From assembly GCA_963082975.1 (NCBI GenBank), contig OY720347.1:13312225-13376224 (forward strand): 64,000 bases of DNA, in the 5' to 3' direction. The translations under genes were made by a program, and so were the position numbers. The notes under the pieces are model-generated. The model was not told the origin of the DNA and made no database searches. It saw only the letters and a program-made list of their open reading frames with translations. Shown piece after piece: positions 14,401 to 24,573 of this stretch (position 1 is the stretch's first letter; every line of letters starts with the position of its first letter). Source of the DNA: Labia minor (taxonomy: Eukaryota; Arthropoda; Insecta; Dermaptera; Spongiphoridae).

Positions 14401-17400
14401 GTTATAGACAACAAAAAAATTAGAGGTTATCAAATCATTTGCGAAATGAACAAAATTTAATACAAAAGTATTTGATATTAAATTGATAAAATGATAAAAA
14501 AAAATTCATGGTTTTTTCAATTAAATCTAAAAAAAAGTAAACTATTTCTGTTCTGATAATGTTAAGTTCAATGTTATAAAAATTCATTCCATAATTTGTT
14601 TCTAAATATACTTTTGGAAAGAGTAGATACAAAAACATTTCCTGGTTTAGAGAACCCTCGATAAAAACAAATACTATTCAATATTACATAATATTTGTAA
14701 TACTCTAACAAAAATTAAAAAAAAAAAAAAGAATGCAAGTAACTTCCGCTTTCAGAAATAATGCTGAAGTAGGCACCAAAGTCAGCAACCGACCTTACCT
14801 TGATAAAGTGCCAAGGCTGGAGCGTAGATTACAAGTGCGAGGTAGAGCAACTGCCAACAGGAGAAACATTATCGTGTGCCATTAATAAATAAAAAGCAGG
14901 TGAAAGAGAGAAAGAAAGGCAACAAAACAGGATAACGCTTTCTTCTTAAGAAATATATAAATGAAATAAGAATTTATCATGAATACCAATTTAGAATACA
15001 TTATTTATTTTTATTTAGTAATGATCTACTATTATTTTATAACAAGTTAAAGTAGGTTTCAAAGTTTAGTATTCAACAAATTAGAGCTAAAGAAGTTGCC
15101 AAATGTCAATGATAAATTAAATCAAACCATCAATAAATAAATAATTTTAAACTTACCATTTGGAAGGTAAATAAAATAGAAGCCAATAATTGTAATTTAG
15201 GTCCAAATCGTTCACCAAAATACTAAAACGAACAAACAAGTTTTTTTTAATATACAATTTTGTGCAATTTTTGATATCACATGGATATCATGGAATAAAT
15301 CAATTTTAAATTTTAAAGTCAATATATAATCAATTTAAAATGGATTAATTAAGAAAATATCTCCTACCTACTGGAAACAGATATCTTTACCTGATATGCT
15401 GAAGGTGTTTCTCTTCTTGAATGAAAGAAGGGAATGAATATATAATTGACAATTGGAACGCAGAGAAGAAATGCTGGACCGAATAACCACATTTGTGCAC
15501 CATATAAATAAACTTCTGCTGGTTGACCAATCAGAGTTATTGATGATAAAAAACTGCCAAAAATATATAATAATTTATATTTTAATACAAAAAAAACAAA
15601 AAATTATTAAATTAGTATTTTAATTTTTATTATCTCGCCAAAAATAATATTGCGATTACGAAATTTTTCGATGTCGAGATTTTGATGTTTTTATACGTTT
15701 CGAAGGTTCCTGAATCATTTTCACTAAGGTTGAGTAAAAATGTCTGTGTGTGTGTATGTGCGTATGTGTGTATGTCTGTATGTATGTAGATAAGATTACG
15801 CAAAAACGGTTTGAGCTAGAATCATGAAATTTGGTATAGGGGCATTATTCAAAATTCGTAGTTTTCTATCAACTTTTGAGAAATGTAGCTCAACCAGAAG
15901 AGGGTCATTACCTACAACATTTTGATTTTTTTTCGTCTAAAGTGACCGTAAAAATTAAGATTTAAGTTTTATAGTTTTTAACATGATTAAAAATTGTATA
16001 AAACTGCTATATATAGCATTTCAGCTTGATTGAATCGCTGAAAATACCAGAATTAATTTTTTAACACTGCTAATCTCACGCGCCAACACATGTACATCAA
16101 CTCATCAAACATGCTCTGGTTTAATAAACATTATTTATTAATTTAAATTTATAATTTATAATTAATTAAATTTAATTTAAATATAATATATTAAGTTATT
16201 TAATCCAATTCAAATTGCGAGATAGTCGAGTGGAGACACTCCAGCTAATTTTTTTCAAGGAAGGGAAGAAAGTGATAAAAAAATTATACACACAGAGTCT
16301 GAAAAAGAACATGCTTCGTTTGAAATAATACAATAAAAAAGAAAATTATTTTTTATTTGGATATTTCTTTAAGAGAGTTTTCGCTTTATGGAGAAAGTAC
16401 CTGGTTCACCGAGCCACCGCTGGGTCAATAAAAAATGATTCCTTATTACCGGGTTTGGCTGGTAATATTAATACCTGATTCACCGAATCGCGAATCAAAT
16501 AATTTAAAATAACATAAATTGAAAAAAATTGGCCATCAACCATACACTCTAATCTAATATATATAGTATTTCGTAATTTTATTTCAAGCCGGACACGTCT
16601 ATATAGACTCACAACGGACAGACTGACAGATATCATGCTAAAACTACTTTTTTCTATTTGCAAAATGGATGATTCGTGGAGATATGTAAAAATCTACACA
16701 TGTGATTTTTGGGGTGAAAACAATACCTTGTCTTCCTATCGGTCGGTAAAAATGTAATTTGTCGACAGCAGCGCCATCTAACAATGAGAAGAGTAAAACA
16801 CATAAGGTTTCCGGAAGTCAAATTTGCGTATTAGCCACCTGATTGCTATCTTAAAGACAAATATTTGGTTGTTATTTTAATTGAATATCAAAATCAAAAT
16901 CCATCTGGTTTATATTACTTATTACCTAGTATATATTTTATAATTAATAATACATTAATCAATTAAAATGGATCTTTATTCACAAGAAGACGCAAAATAT
17001 CCAATATATATAGGTAATTTTTATTTCTGTTTTTTTCATTTAAAGTAATGTCAATTGTCACTAAAATTAGTTTTTTTAATATTATTTATAATGATATTAT
17101 TCCTTAAACTGAATTATAAATTAGTTGAGATATAAAAAATATAATGATTTAAAATAACGAAAAACAATGATTTTTTTAGGTCCTCTTTATTCTTGTGTAT
17201 ATTGTCATATGAATTTTATAAGTGAGGAATTTTTATGTAAACATCTAAAAAAATGTTTTCCTAAGAAAATATTTTCAATTTTCAAAAATGAGTTAAAACT
17301 CAAAAAGGATACAGAGAAATATACAGCCGAAAAATTTGAAGAAGAAACTGATTCAATCTCTACAGAAGACAATCGTTTACAATGTAATCATTGTAAAAAT

Positions 17401-20400
17401 AAATGTAATCTGATATCAAATTTAAATAAACATTTACTAATTCATACAGGAGAAAAACCTTTTGAATGTAATTATTGTAAAAAGAAATGTAATCAGAAAT
17501 CAAATTTAGATAAACATTTATTAATCCATACAGGAGAAAAACCTTTTGAATGTAATTATTGTAAAAAGAAATTTAATGATAAATCAACTTTAAATAGACA
17601 TTTATTAATTCATACTGGAGAAAAACCTTTTGAATGTAATTATTGTAAAAAGACATTTAATGATAAATCAACTTTAAATAGACATTTATTAATTCATACT
17701 GGAGAAAAACCTTTTGAATGTAATTATTGTAAAAAGAAATTTAATCAGAAATCAAATTTAGATAAACATTTATTAATTCATACTGGAGAAAAACCTTTTG
17801 AATGTAATTATTGTAAAAAGACATTTAATGATAAATCAACTTTAAATAAACATTTACTAATTCATACAGGAGAAAAACCTTTTGAATGTAATTATTGTAA
17901 AAAGAAATGTAATCAGAAATCAAATTTAGATAAACATTTATTAATCCATACAGGAGAAAAACCTTTTGAATGTAATTATTGTAAAAAGAAATTTAATGAT
18001 AAATCAACTTTAAATAGACATTTATTAATTCATACTGGAGAAAAACCTTTTGAATGTAATTATTGTAAAAAGAAATTTAATCAGAAATCAATTTTAAAAA
18101 CACATTTATTAATTCATACAAGAGAAAAACCCTTTTGAATGTAATTATTGTGAAAAGAAATTTACTGATAAATCATATTTAAATAAACATTTATTAATTC
18201 ATACAGGAGAAAAACTTTTGAATGTAATTATTGTGAAAAGAAATTTAATGAAAAATCAACTTTAAATAGACATTTAATAATTCATACTGGAGAAAAACCT
18301 TTTGAATGTAATTATTGTGAAAAGAAATTTAATCAAAAATCACATTTAGATAAACATTTATTAATCCATAATGTTTGAAAAATAGGCTTAATAATGAAAC
18401 AAGATTTTCTTTGAATATAGTTTATATACATTATAGCTCAAATCTTATCTTATCTTATTATGCTAGCTAAAATTGTTTGTATGTATATATCTATCTTTAT
18501 ATATATAGCCATGGGTTCTCAAAAACCGCTCTAACGATTTTTTTCAAATTCACACTAGATATAGTATTTATAAAGAAAAATTGAGTTTTATTGATCACAT
18601 CTCTTGAAACTTACAGCTTCATTATTAATTTCTTAATTGAAAATTATATATGGGTGTGACGTCATCAATTTTACTTCAATTAATATTTTTTTTATATTTA
18701 AAATATTTTAAAATAAAATAAATTTCGAAATAAAATTAAAAATATTTATTTTTAATAATATATATATATATATATATTTATTAATCTTAATTAATTAATT
18801 ATTAACAAAATAAAATACGGTTGGTTGACTCCCGCTTTTTTTTAAATGAATTGTATTAACATTTTTTTATATTTAAAATATTTTAAAATTCATTATTTAA
18901 TTTCGAAATAAAATTAAAAATATTTATTTTTAATAAAATATATATATATACTTATTAATCACTCTCAAAAAAAACAAAAACAAAAAAACATAATTCTTGC
19001 AAAGAGAGTAAAAATGTCATGTTAATTAACTAAATATATCAGTCTAATGGGTAAAGGCACTGTTTTGAATAGTCAACTTAGCAGGATCGAAACCGGCGGA
19101 AAAAAATTTTTTTTTTTTTTTTATCTATTATTTTTTAATAAATTACTATTTTATATTTATTTACTCATTGTTCTTTTATTAAATTTAATATTTATTAATA
19201 TTATTTATTATTAATTTATATATGGACAAATGACACTCATATTGAAATTTGACTCCCGCCTTTTTTTAAAAGATATTGTATTAATATTTTTTTTATATTT
19301 AAAATATTTTAAAATTTTTTATTTAATTTCGAAATAAAATTAAAAATATATATTTTAATAATATTTTATAATTATAAATTACGATATATATTTATCATTC
19401 TTCCAATAAAAAAAAAATATTCATGCACTTAGAAACATATCTAATAATACATATTTATGTATTATTGAGGACCCCAAGTTCCATTCATTTTAATCAGATT
19501 GATGCAATGATGCAACATTTAATAATTGTAATAAATAATTAAAGAATTGTATATCAGCTCGGTGTCCCAAGTATTAATATTACCAGCCAAACCCAATATA
19601 ATAATGAATTATTTTTTTTTTAACTTAATTACCTAGCCGAGGCTCGGGGTCCCGGTGTGATCTTAATATATTGTCAGAATTAGATAAATAATGTAGAGAG
19701 AAAAATTATTTAAAAATAGATATTTATTTAAATGAAATAAAATTATTTAATTTACAGAATGAAAATGTCTATAATAATGTCTAAACATTTTTTCGAGCGA
19801 CAGCTCGGTATCCCAGGTATTAATATTACCAGCCAAATCCAATAATAATGAATCATTTTTTTTAACTTAAGTACCGAGCCGAGGCTCGGGGTCCCGGTAC
19901 TTATAGTTTAAATTAATAAAAATCTGATTTATTTAACTTAATATTTGTATTAACTATTTTTTTTAGTTCATTATTGCTAATTATCTATTATATTTAAGAA
20001 TCATATCATTTTATTATTATTATATGTTAGTTTATTGTTTATTTATACAAGTGTAAAATATGTCTAATTATTCTTTCTTTTTACTAATCTATATTTGTAA
20101 ATAAAAAATAAACTTTATAAAAATCCATATTTTTAATTCTTAAGAATTTTATAAAAACTCTTATTTTAATTCTTACACGAGAAAAGCATTTTGAATTTAA
20201 TTTAATCACATTTAAATTGTCATTTACTAATTCATACAGGTAAAAAGTTTTTTGAAATGAAATTATTGTAAAAAGAAATCCAACACTGTTTGAATAGTTC
20301 AGAATAATTAATTAGATATATAGAAAATAAACCTTCCAAGGTAAAATGGACCTCATATCTCGAAATTTTGGCCATAAACTCATGAATTTTAAACATCTGC

Positions 20401-23400
20401 AACTGAACAAGCGAAATCCAACACTGTTTGAATAGTTCAAATATATAGAATATTTTATAAAGAAGAAATACATAAAAGATAATTACAAATAAAACGATTC
20501 AATCGAATAAATAAAAATATTTTTTATATCAATAATTTTGTACTAACTTCCTTTTGGTAGTAGAATTGCTATTGATTTCCCCAATGTTAATCCTGTCTAT
20601 TGCAGTTTGCATTATTACTATCTCGTCAGAGATTTTGATGTTTTTATACCATTTGAAGGTTCCTGAGTCATTTTCACTAAGGTTGAGAAAAATGTCTGTG
20701 TGTGTGTGTGTATGTATGTAGACAAGATTACGCAAAAACGGTTTGAGTTAGAATCATGAAATTTGATATACGGGCATTATTCAAAATTCGTAGTTTTCTA
20801 TCAACTTTTGAGAATTGTAGCTGATTCAAAAGAGGGTTTTGATTTTTTTCCTATAAAGTAACGGTAAAAATAAAGATATATGTTTGATAATTTTTCACAT
20901 GATTAAAAATTGTATAAAACTGCTATATATAGAATTTCAGCTTGATTGAATCTCTGATCTCTTGAAAGTACCAGAATTAATTTTTTAACACTGCAAATCT
21001 CACGCGGCAACACGTGACGTGGTGCCATCAACACTTTTAGTAACTAACTCTTTTGTATTGCTCCGATTAATTTTTTTCAACGGATTTTGAAACATAAATA
21101 TTGATTTCAGGATAGATTTTAATTTTGAACGTATTCAAAAATCATAGCATTAAAATTAATGATGAATTCTTATTAATCAGTTGTATCGATAATGAGGAGG
21201 GGTTTCTTCCCCTTAGATGGTATAGAGAAAATATCTTTTTTTTTATACATTGTATATGTCCCCGATAGAAAGGAAACAAAACAATAGAATAACCTTTTTT
21301 TTATGAAGACAATATATATATATATTTATAAAATATACATTTATATATATATATATACATTCATAAAATCTCATATTAATAAAAATTATTTATTTATAAA
21401 TATAATATAATAATTATTCAATAATAACATTTACTTTAAATGCATAAAATCAATTTTGGAAGATTATTATTGTTAACACTCATCTTGATGAGTAGTGTAA
21501 TGTACCATGGAATTTAATAATAATAAGCTGTCTCTTCACACCTCAATATCAGATTTTTCATCCACTGTACAAATAAATGAAATCAGCAAGCGGCCTACAT
21601 TGACACTCCTAATATATACATACTTTCAATAAATATTACATTATTTTCTCTTTTATTATTTATATTGGTTCGAATCAAAATGTATTATTAAAATATAGAA
21701 GGAAAGAGTTTATTAATCCAACTATTGGAAGTTTAATAGATAAATAAATGTGACTTGATAATTTTGTTATCAAAAAAGAATAAAAAAAAATAATTTCAGG
21801 AAATTAAATTAAAATTTTCTTTTTCTCAATTATTTTTACAATATTATATAATCTATTTCAAAAATTAAAAATTAATTTAAATAATGTGATAAGAGTAAAA
21901 ATTTATAAAATATTTTTATAAAACAAATTGAATTTTTTTAGAAATTAAAGCAGTGATGGATAGGTAAAATAAGAAGTAAGGGAACGCATAGTGGGAGCAA
22001 AAAAGTCCTATTTTCAGCAAACTATTTTTTTCCATATACGTTTTTATTTTTTCTTATTCTTACTATACTAAATATTAACGAACACAAAATAAGAAATTCT
22101 AACAGTAGATTTAAGTGGGAGTTGTCGGGACATGAAAAAGAACTGGAAAAAGGTAAGGGAACGTCGTTCCCCCGCGTCCCCCTCCCAATACACCACTGAA
22201 TTAAAGTAGAAAAATTACACATTAAAGGCATTTTCAAATACAATAGAATCAACTCTCTATTAAATTATTGTTTTTTTAATACTTTAATTAAATATTATAA
22301 TACTTGAACCAGTTTGAATTACATAAATTTATTTTTTCCCTTTTGCTAATGACTAATTAGACTTATAAAGATTTATATACATTACATATGTATATACTTA
22401 AACAAGAAATGTGAAATTGTGTCATTAATTTATTAATGTGAGAACAAGGTTAATTGATTTAGAATTTTTTTCAAGGTTTCTGATGAATAATTATTGAAAC
22501 GTGTGTACCGATTTTATTTTACCTTAAATAAAAAGTCTTCTAATAAATTTTTGTATCAACAAAATCAAAAAACAAAAAACAAAATAGAGTTAAAAACTAA
22601 TTAATCATACTTCTATTTGATTTCTAGTTGGATTTCCTCAAACAATTAAATTGAATTTTTTTTATCACTGTTTTATTTATTTATTTTAAATAAAAGTAAA
22701 TTTTAAAGGAGAAGAAAAAAAAAATATTTCATAGTTATATTTGTAAACCTATCTTTTTATAAATCAATCCACGACTATTATAATATATAATATTTAATGA
22801 TGATGAATAATTACAATTATTATATAATATATGTTACTAGGTATAGTTATCGAAGAGACTGGTTTTGAATTTATACTGGACAATCACTTAAAGAAGAGAG
22901 TGGGAAGACCCTGATCACAGGGAGACAATGTACAGCCCGATTTTCCAGATTTCTCTTTGAATTTTAAATAATTTTATCATGTCCGCATTAAGATGAGCAT
23001 TTCAAATATTGAAAATAATCAAAATCCTATAAAAACTTTGGAAAAAAATTACAAAAAAAAAACCGATTTTTGCTCCTTTTCTATTAATTTTAAAGATTAG
23101 TATTTAAGCGATAATTAAAAAAGTATTTTTTTTTATTTATTTTATTTCATCTAGTTACGGTACACGGTTGGTGTTTAAGCTAATATTTAACAGTGTTTCA
23201 CACTGTGTCTTTTGTATACCCCTTCAGCGTAAGGTTATTTTTTAAAGATAGACCCCCTTGTCCAAAGTCTCCCCTCTTCGCTTTGCACCTTTATTTCAAA
23301 TCATATAAAAAAAATATTGAAGATTATGTAACATTACCTATGTATTATTGTTATCTTTTAATAAATATTCATCTATCTCATTCGTTCGTTTCTACTCGGG

Positions 23401-24533
23401 GAGACATTGAAGATTTTCTCGTCCGGTAAAAAAATCTTAAATAACATATATTAAGTATTTTTAAATTAAATTTAATTAATTATAAATTATAAATTAAAAT
23501 TAATAAATAATATTTATTAAATCAGCGCGTGTTTGGCTCTTTGTTGATGGCACCACGTCACGTGTTGGCGCGTGAGATTTGCAGTGTTAAAAAATTAATT
23601 TTGGTACTTTCAAGAGATCAGAGATTCAATCAAGCTGAAATTCTATATATAGCAGTTTTATACAATTTTTAATCATGTGAAAAACTATCAAACATATATC
23701 TTTATTTTTACGGTCACTTTAGAGGAAAAGAATATCAAAACCTTGTAGGTAATGACCCTCATCCGGTTGAGCTACATTTCTCAAAAGTTGATAGAAAACT
23801 ACGAATTTTGAATAATGCCCATGTTTTAAAGTTTTAAAATAGAATAAATAATTTTGAATATAAATATAATATTATAGATAATTTTAATTTTAATGATAAA
23901 TGTAAATTAATGTTATTGATAAATAAGATTACTTATTTAATATTTAATATTTTATATTTAATATAAATAAAAAAAACAAAAACCTCTGACTTTGTACGTC
24001 TTACGTAAGAACAACGCCTATCAAGCCGGTTATATCAATGAGGTGTGTTATGATCAGTAGTACGGGTCCTCTCAACCTTTACCTTGATTTTCTTGATCAG
24101 GGGCGCTATCAAGTAGCTTTTCCCCAATGTTGTTCCCGGAGGCTGGGTTGACTCCGTCCCATAGACCCTAGCTAGGGAAATTCTCTTGCCAGGCCCGGGA
24201 CTTGAACCCGGGACCATGTGAATGTGAATAGGTTCGCTACCCACACACCCAATGGCGCCTTATTCATATAAATTAAAAGATAGTAAGTAATTCATTCACC
24301 TTGCTAACATTGAAAGAGCGACTGGTAATGTTCCCAATTGTCCGCCTCCAGTGAGAAATTCCTTTGCATCCTCCTGGTCAGTCTGTAAATTTGTCTGCTT
24401 GTCACCACGATTTCGTTTTTTTTTGCCAATCTAGGAAAGCTTGATGAGCTCCAATCGCTGTCGAGACGAACAGCATCGCACCAAACACTCCATAATCAAT
24501 CCAAGAGAATAATTTAACATTTATCAGCGTCAT
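5102..24533 (-). CDS. SLC5-family sodium-coupled solute transporter (SMVT/SMCT-like), 13 coding exons
   Basis: Predicted multi-pass plasma-membrane symporter using the Na+ gradient to import a small solute; SLC5 members carry sugars, iodide, monocarboxylates or vitamins, and the substrate cannot be read here. Exons in gene order: 24533-24300, 15553-15391, 15222-15157, 14850-14799, 12598-12531, 12439-12279, 11922-11782, 11370-11262, 9145-9036, 8190-8022, 7495-7409, 6284-6106, 5393-5102 (TAA). All introns are GT/AG and all phases fit once the first exon is read minus one base, giving about 609 aa, normal for the family. Family marks seen: [14 protein letters not shown] in TM1; [42 protein letters not shown] (SLC5 signature region); [16 protein letters not shown] (Na+-site helix); a polar Ser/Glu-rich cytosolic tail ending ESRAL. 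A C-rich, N-glycosylatable loop (NIT, NVS) lies in exon 12. Introns hold many transposons, and a zinc-finger gene sits in the first coding intron on the other strand. Confidence 0.92.
5641..5946. mobile_element. Non-autonomous hAT MITE, 306 bp
   Basis: Ends CAGTGATTCTTAAAGT and (reversed) CAGTGGTTCCCAAGTT, with exact 8-bp target duplication CTTTAAAT at 5633-5640 and 5947-5954. It lies in the last SLC5 intron and contains a C14 run and an AG-rich right half. Confidence 0.8.
6568..7373 (-). mobile_element. Internally deleted mariner element
   Basis: Inverted ends near GAGGTTTGTTCAAAAGAAAAG and (reversed) GAGGTCTGTTCAAAAGAAAAAG. On the minus strand a transposase C-terminal half is readable: [17 protein letters not shown], then [22 protein letters not shown] (catalytic third Asp in SPDLSPCD) and, after a frameshift near 6755, [22 protein letters not shown]. 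The N-terminal half and first two catalytic Asp are missing; length is about 0.8 kb against about 1.3 kb for complete mariners. It sits in the SLC5 intron 6285-7408, just after the donor. Confidence 0.82.
8503..8663 (+). mobile_element. Mariner terminal fragment
   Basis: Begins CGAGGACAGTTCAAAAGAAAAGGTGA and continues with the same subterminal sequence (CGCGGGCTGTGTACATTCG, ATTATCGAAATTTTTTTGTT) seen reversed at the right end of the 6568-7373 element. It is cut off by a long TA repeat. Confidence 0.65.
8674..8723. repeat. (TA)n microsatellite, ~50 bp
   Basis: Uninterrupted alternating TA in an SLC5 intron, abutting the mariner fragment. Confidence 0.95.
9217..9256 (-). repeat. Penelope-like element end with hairpin and GAAAC core
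   Basis: On the minus strand TTGAGAA is followed by a perfect 7-bp stem CGATTGC/GCAATCG with loop AGAGTAA, then AAACGTTG. This arrangement is typical of the hammerhead-ribozyme region at Penelope-like element ends. No reverse transcriptase is seen nearby. Only the short end is supported. Confidence 0.4.
9426..9657. mobile_element. Non-autonomous hAT MITE, 232 bp
   Basis: Ends CAGTGATTCCCAAACT and (reversed) CAGAGGTTCCCAAACTT. Flanks TGTTTTCA and TGTTAACA are a decayed 8-bp duplication (two mismatches). Intronic in the SLC5 gene. Confidence 0.65.
9771..9988. mobile_element. Non-autonomous hAT MITE, 218 bp
   Basis: Ends CAGTGGTTCTTAACTGGGGG and (reversed) CAGTGTTTCTTAACC. Flanks ATCTAAAA (9763-9770) and ATCTAAAT (9989-9996) differ by one base and fit nnnTAnnn. 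Confidence 0.75.
9997..11261. other. SLC5 intron sequence, no further feature
   Basis: AT-rich intron. A purine-rich GGAGGGGAAGGAGGAGG tract near 11115-11135 is the only compositional oddity. Confidence 0.5.
11403..11442. repeat. (TA)n microsatellite
   Basis: About 40 bp of alternating TA just beyond the exon at 11262-11370. Confidence 0.9.
12691..13316 (-). mobile_element. Deleted Tc-like (DDE_3-type) transposon, 626 bp
   Basis: Near-perfect inverted ends CAGGGTCATCGAAAAAGG and CCTTTTTCGATGACCCGG (same-strand right end read as given) are flanked by TA on both sides. The minus strand retains a helix-turn-helix start ([17 protein letters not shown], then [21 protein letters not shown]) and a transposase C-terminus ([17 protein letters not shown]). 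The catalytic core between them is gone. It lies in an SLC5 intron. Confidence 0.78.
13725..14360 (+). mobile_element. Family A inverted-end element, full length (~640 bp)
   Basis: Starts ACCGACCGACGATAG and ends with CGTCGGTCGGT, then a short hairpin ACCTGGCCACAGGT. Inside are a (GTCC/GTCT)n tract at 13848-13875 and the phrase ACGGATTTCGATGTAATTTGG. Other copies: 28930-29574, 38524-39040, 41783-42433, 57588-58110 and fragments. No coding capacity, so it is mobilised in trans. Either a MITE or a Helitron-like element. Confidence 0.75.
14361..14798. other. SLC5 intron sequence without features
   Basis: AT-rich; only chance open frames. Confidence 0.5.
15631..16245 (+). mobile_element. Family B inverted-end element, full length (~615 bp)
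   Basis: Begins TATCTCGCCA and ends TTGCGAGATAGTCGAGTGG, giving inverted TATCTCGC/GCGAGATA ends. A (TGTG/TATG)n tract is followed by CGCAAAAACGGTTTGAG and CATGAAATTTGGTATA. Other copies: 20619-21033, 23458-23823, 34439-34998, 50447-51033. It lies just inside the first coding intron of the SLC5 gene. Confidence 0.72.
16399..16492 (-). repeat. Reversed Helitron-like 3' tail (family C relative)
   Basis: Plus-strand GTACCTGGTTCACCGAGCC through GGTAATATTAATACCTGATT is the reverse of the tail module seen at 58706-58817. It contains TAATATTA within a short palindrome. Confidence 0.5.
16555..16752 (-). mobile_element. Family A fragment shared with the zinc-finger duplication
   Basis: The reversed 5' third of family A ends CGGTCGGTAAAA, directly before GTAATTTGTCGACAGCAGCG. 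The same junction occurs upstream of the zinc-finger paralogue (57300), so this insertion predates that duplication. Confidence 0.7.
16968..18138 (+). CDS. C2H2 zinc-finger protein, two exons, nested in an SLC5 intron
   Basis: Probable nuclear DNA-binding protein. Exon 1 (16968-17013) encodes [15 protein letters not shown]; the donor GTAATT and acceptor TTTTTTTAG join it in phase 1 to exon 2 (17180-18138), giving 334 aa. The N-terminal module [21 protein letters not shown] is a C2HC-type finger; an acidic linker follows. Nine C2H2 fingers come next, 28 residues apart, joined by HTGEKPFEC linkers. Fingers 2-8 are almost identical at the DNA level. The frame stops at TGA straight after an extra C at 18130-18132, where the paralogue continues, so the annotated end is probably artificial or mutant. 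It is transcribed opposite to its host gene. The paralogue at 55896-57060 shares exon structure, intron phase and upstream sequence, which supports the start chosen. Confidence 0.85.
18139..18378 (+). pseudogene. Frameshifted 3' part of the zinc-finger gene
   Basis: Three more fingers ([42 protein letters not shown]) and the same final HNV-stop as the paralogue are present. The frame is lost by one extra C at 18130-18132 and regained by one missing C near 18215, one 84-bp finger later. With both corrected the protein would have twelve C2H2 fingers. Two compensating indels at matching positions of adjacent repeats suggest misaligned repeats or consensus error rather than long decay. Confidence 0.75.
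18443..19900 (+). mobile_element. Helitron-like element (family C), delimited by an empty site
   Basis: Starts TCTTATCTTATC and ends with the hairpin CCGAGCCGAGGCTCGG followed by GGTCCCGGTAC. The zinc-finger paralogue has CTCAAAT-TATAG uninterrupted at this place, while here CTCAAA and TTATAG flank 1458 bp, so insertion was between A and T (or T and T) without a target duplication. The 3' module occurs twice in tandem (19555-19660, 19799-19900). No Rep/helicase is encoded. Unlike classical Helitrons it does not end in CTRR, so it is at best a non-canonical Helitron-like element. Confidence 0.6.
20170..20290 (+). pseudogene. Zinc-finger remnant
   Basis: CATTTACTAATTCATACAGG, then AAAAAG-TTTTTTGAA and ATTATTGTAAAAAGAAATC, match the finger-plus-linker unit of the nearby gene with indels. 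A preceding ACACGAGAAAAGCATTTTGAA matches another linker. A 27-bp direct repeat (GAAATCCAACACTGTTTGAA and on) recurs at 20274 and 20412. Confidence 0.6.
20619..21033 (+). mobile_element. Family B element, 3'-truncated
   Basis: Starts CTATCTCGTCAGAGAT and follows the family to CACGTGACGTGGTGCCATC, then diverges. Confidence 0.7.
21034..21942. other. SLC5 first-intron sequence, no feature
   Basis: AT-rich with short TA tracts near 21310-21350; nothing coding seen. Confidence 0.5.
21951..22198. mobile_element. Non-autonomous hAT MITE, 248 bp
   Basis: Ends CAGTGATGGATAGG and (reversed) CAGTGGTGTATTGGG, with exact 8-bp duplication AATTAAAG at 21943-21950 and 22199-22206. Confidence 0.8.
22207..23457. 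other. SLC5 first-intron sequence, no clear feature
   Basis: AT-rich. A slightly GC-richer patch at 22855-22935 and another at 23195-23290 are unexplained; neither has splice-bounded open frames. Confidence 0.45.
23458..23823 (-). mobile_element. Family B element, partial
   Basis: Reversed family B from the (AATTTAATTAAT)-type tail through GTGCCATC equivalents to GGGCATTATTCAAAATTCG; the 5' end is missing. Confidence 0.7.
23979..24268 (-). mobile_element. SINE-type retroposon with pol III B box
   Basis: On the minus strand the element starts GGCGCCATTGGGTGTG and has a B-box-like GGTTCAAGTCCCGGG, followed by a conserved body (GGTCTATGGGACGGAGTC, GCCTCCGGGAACAAC) and a tail near ACGTACAAAGTCAGAGG. 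A second copy is at 47041-47313 (plus). It lies directly beside the first SLC5 coding exon, about 30 bp from its donor. Confidence 0.65.
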
Positions 24534-24573
24534 TATTGATACGATTAGAAAATGGATCCGTCCGTAAATGTCA
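24300..24573 (-). CDS. First coding exon of the SLC5 gene, with an A9 frameshift
   Basis: The acceptor TTTTTAG precedes 24573, and about 40 nt of leader precede the ATG at 24533. The frame encodes [18 protein letters not shown] through FLDWQ, then enters nine A residues (24417-24425 on the plus strand) and reaches TGA eight codons later. With eight A residues the frame continues as [20 protein letters not shown], then [20 protein letters not shown], exactly the family continuation, and ends in phase with the next exon. The family match on both sides makes a one-base consensus error, a polymorphism or a recent null allele the only sensible readings. Confidence 0.88.

Noticed and set aside
20529..20735. 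ORF with His-Thr repeats
   Set aside because: Translation of the TGTG tract of a family B element.
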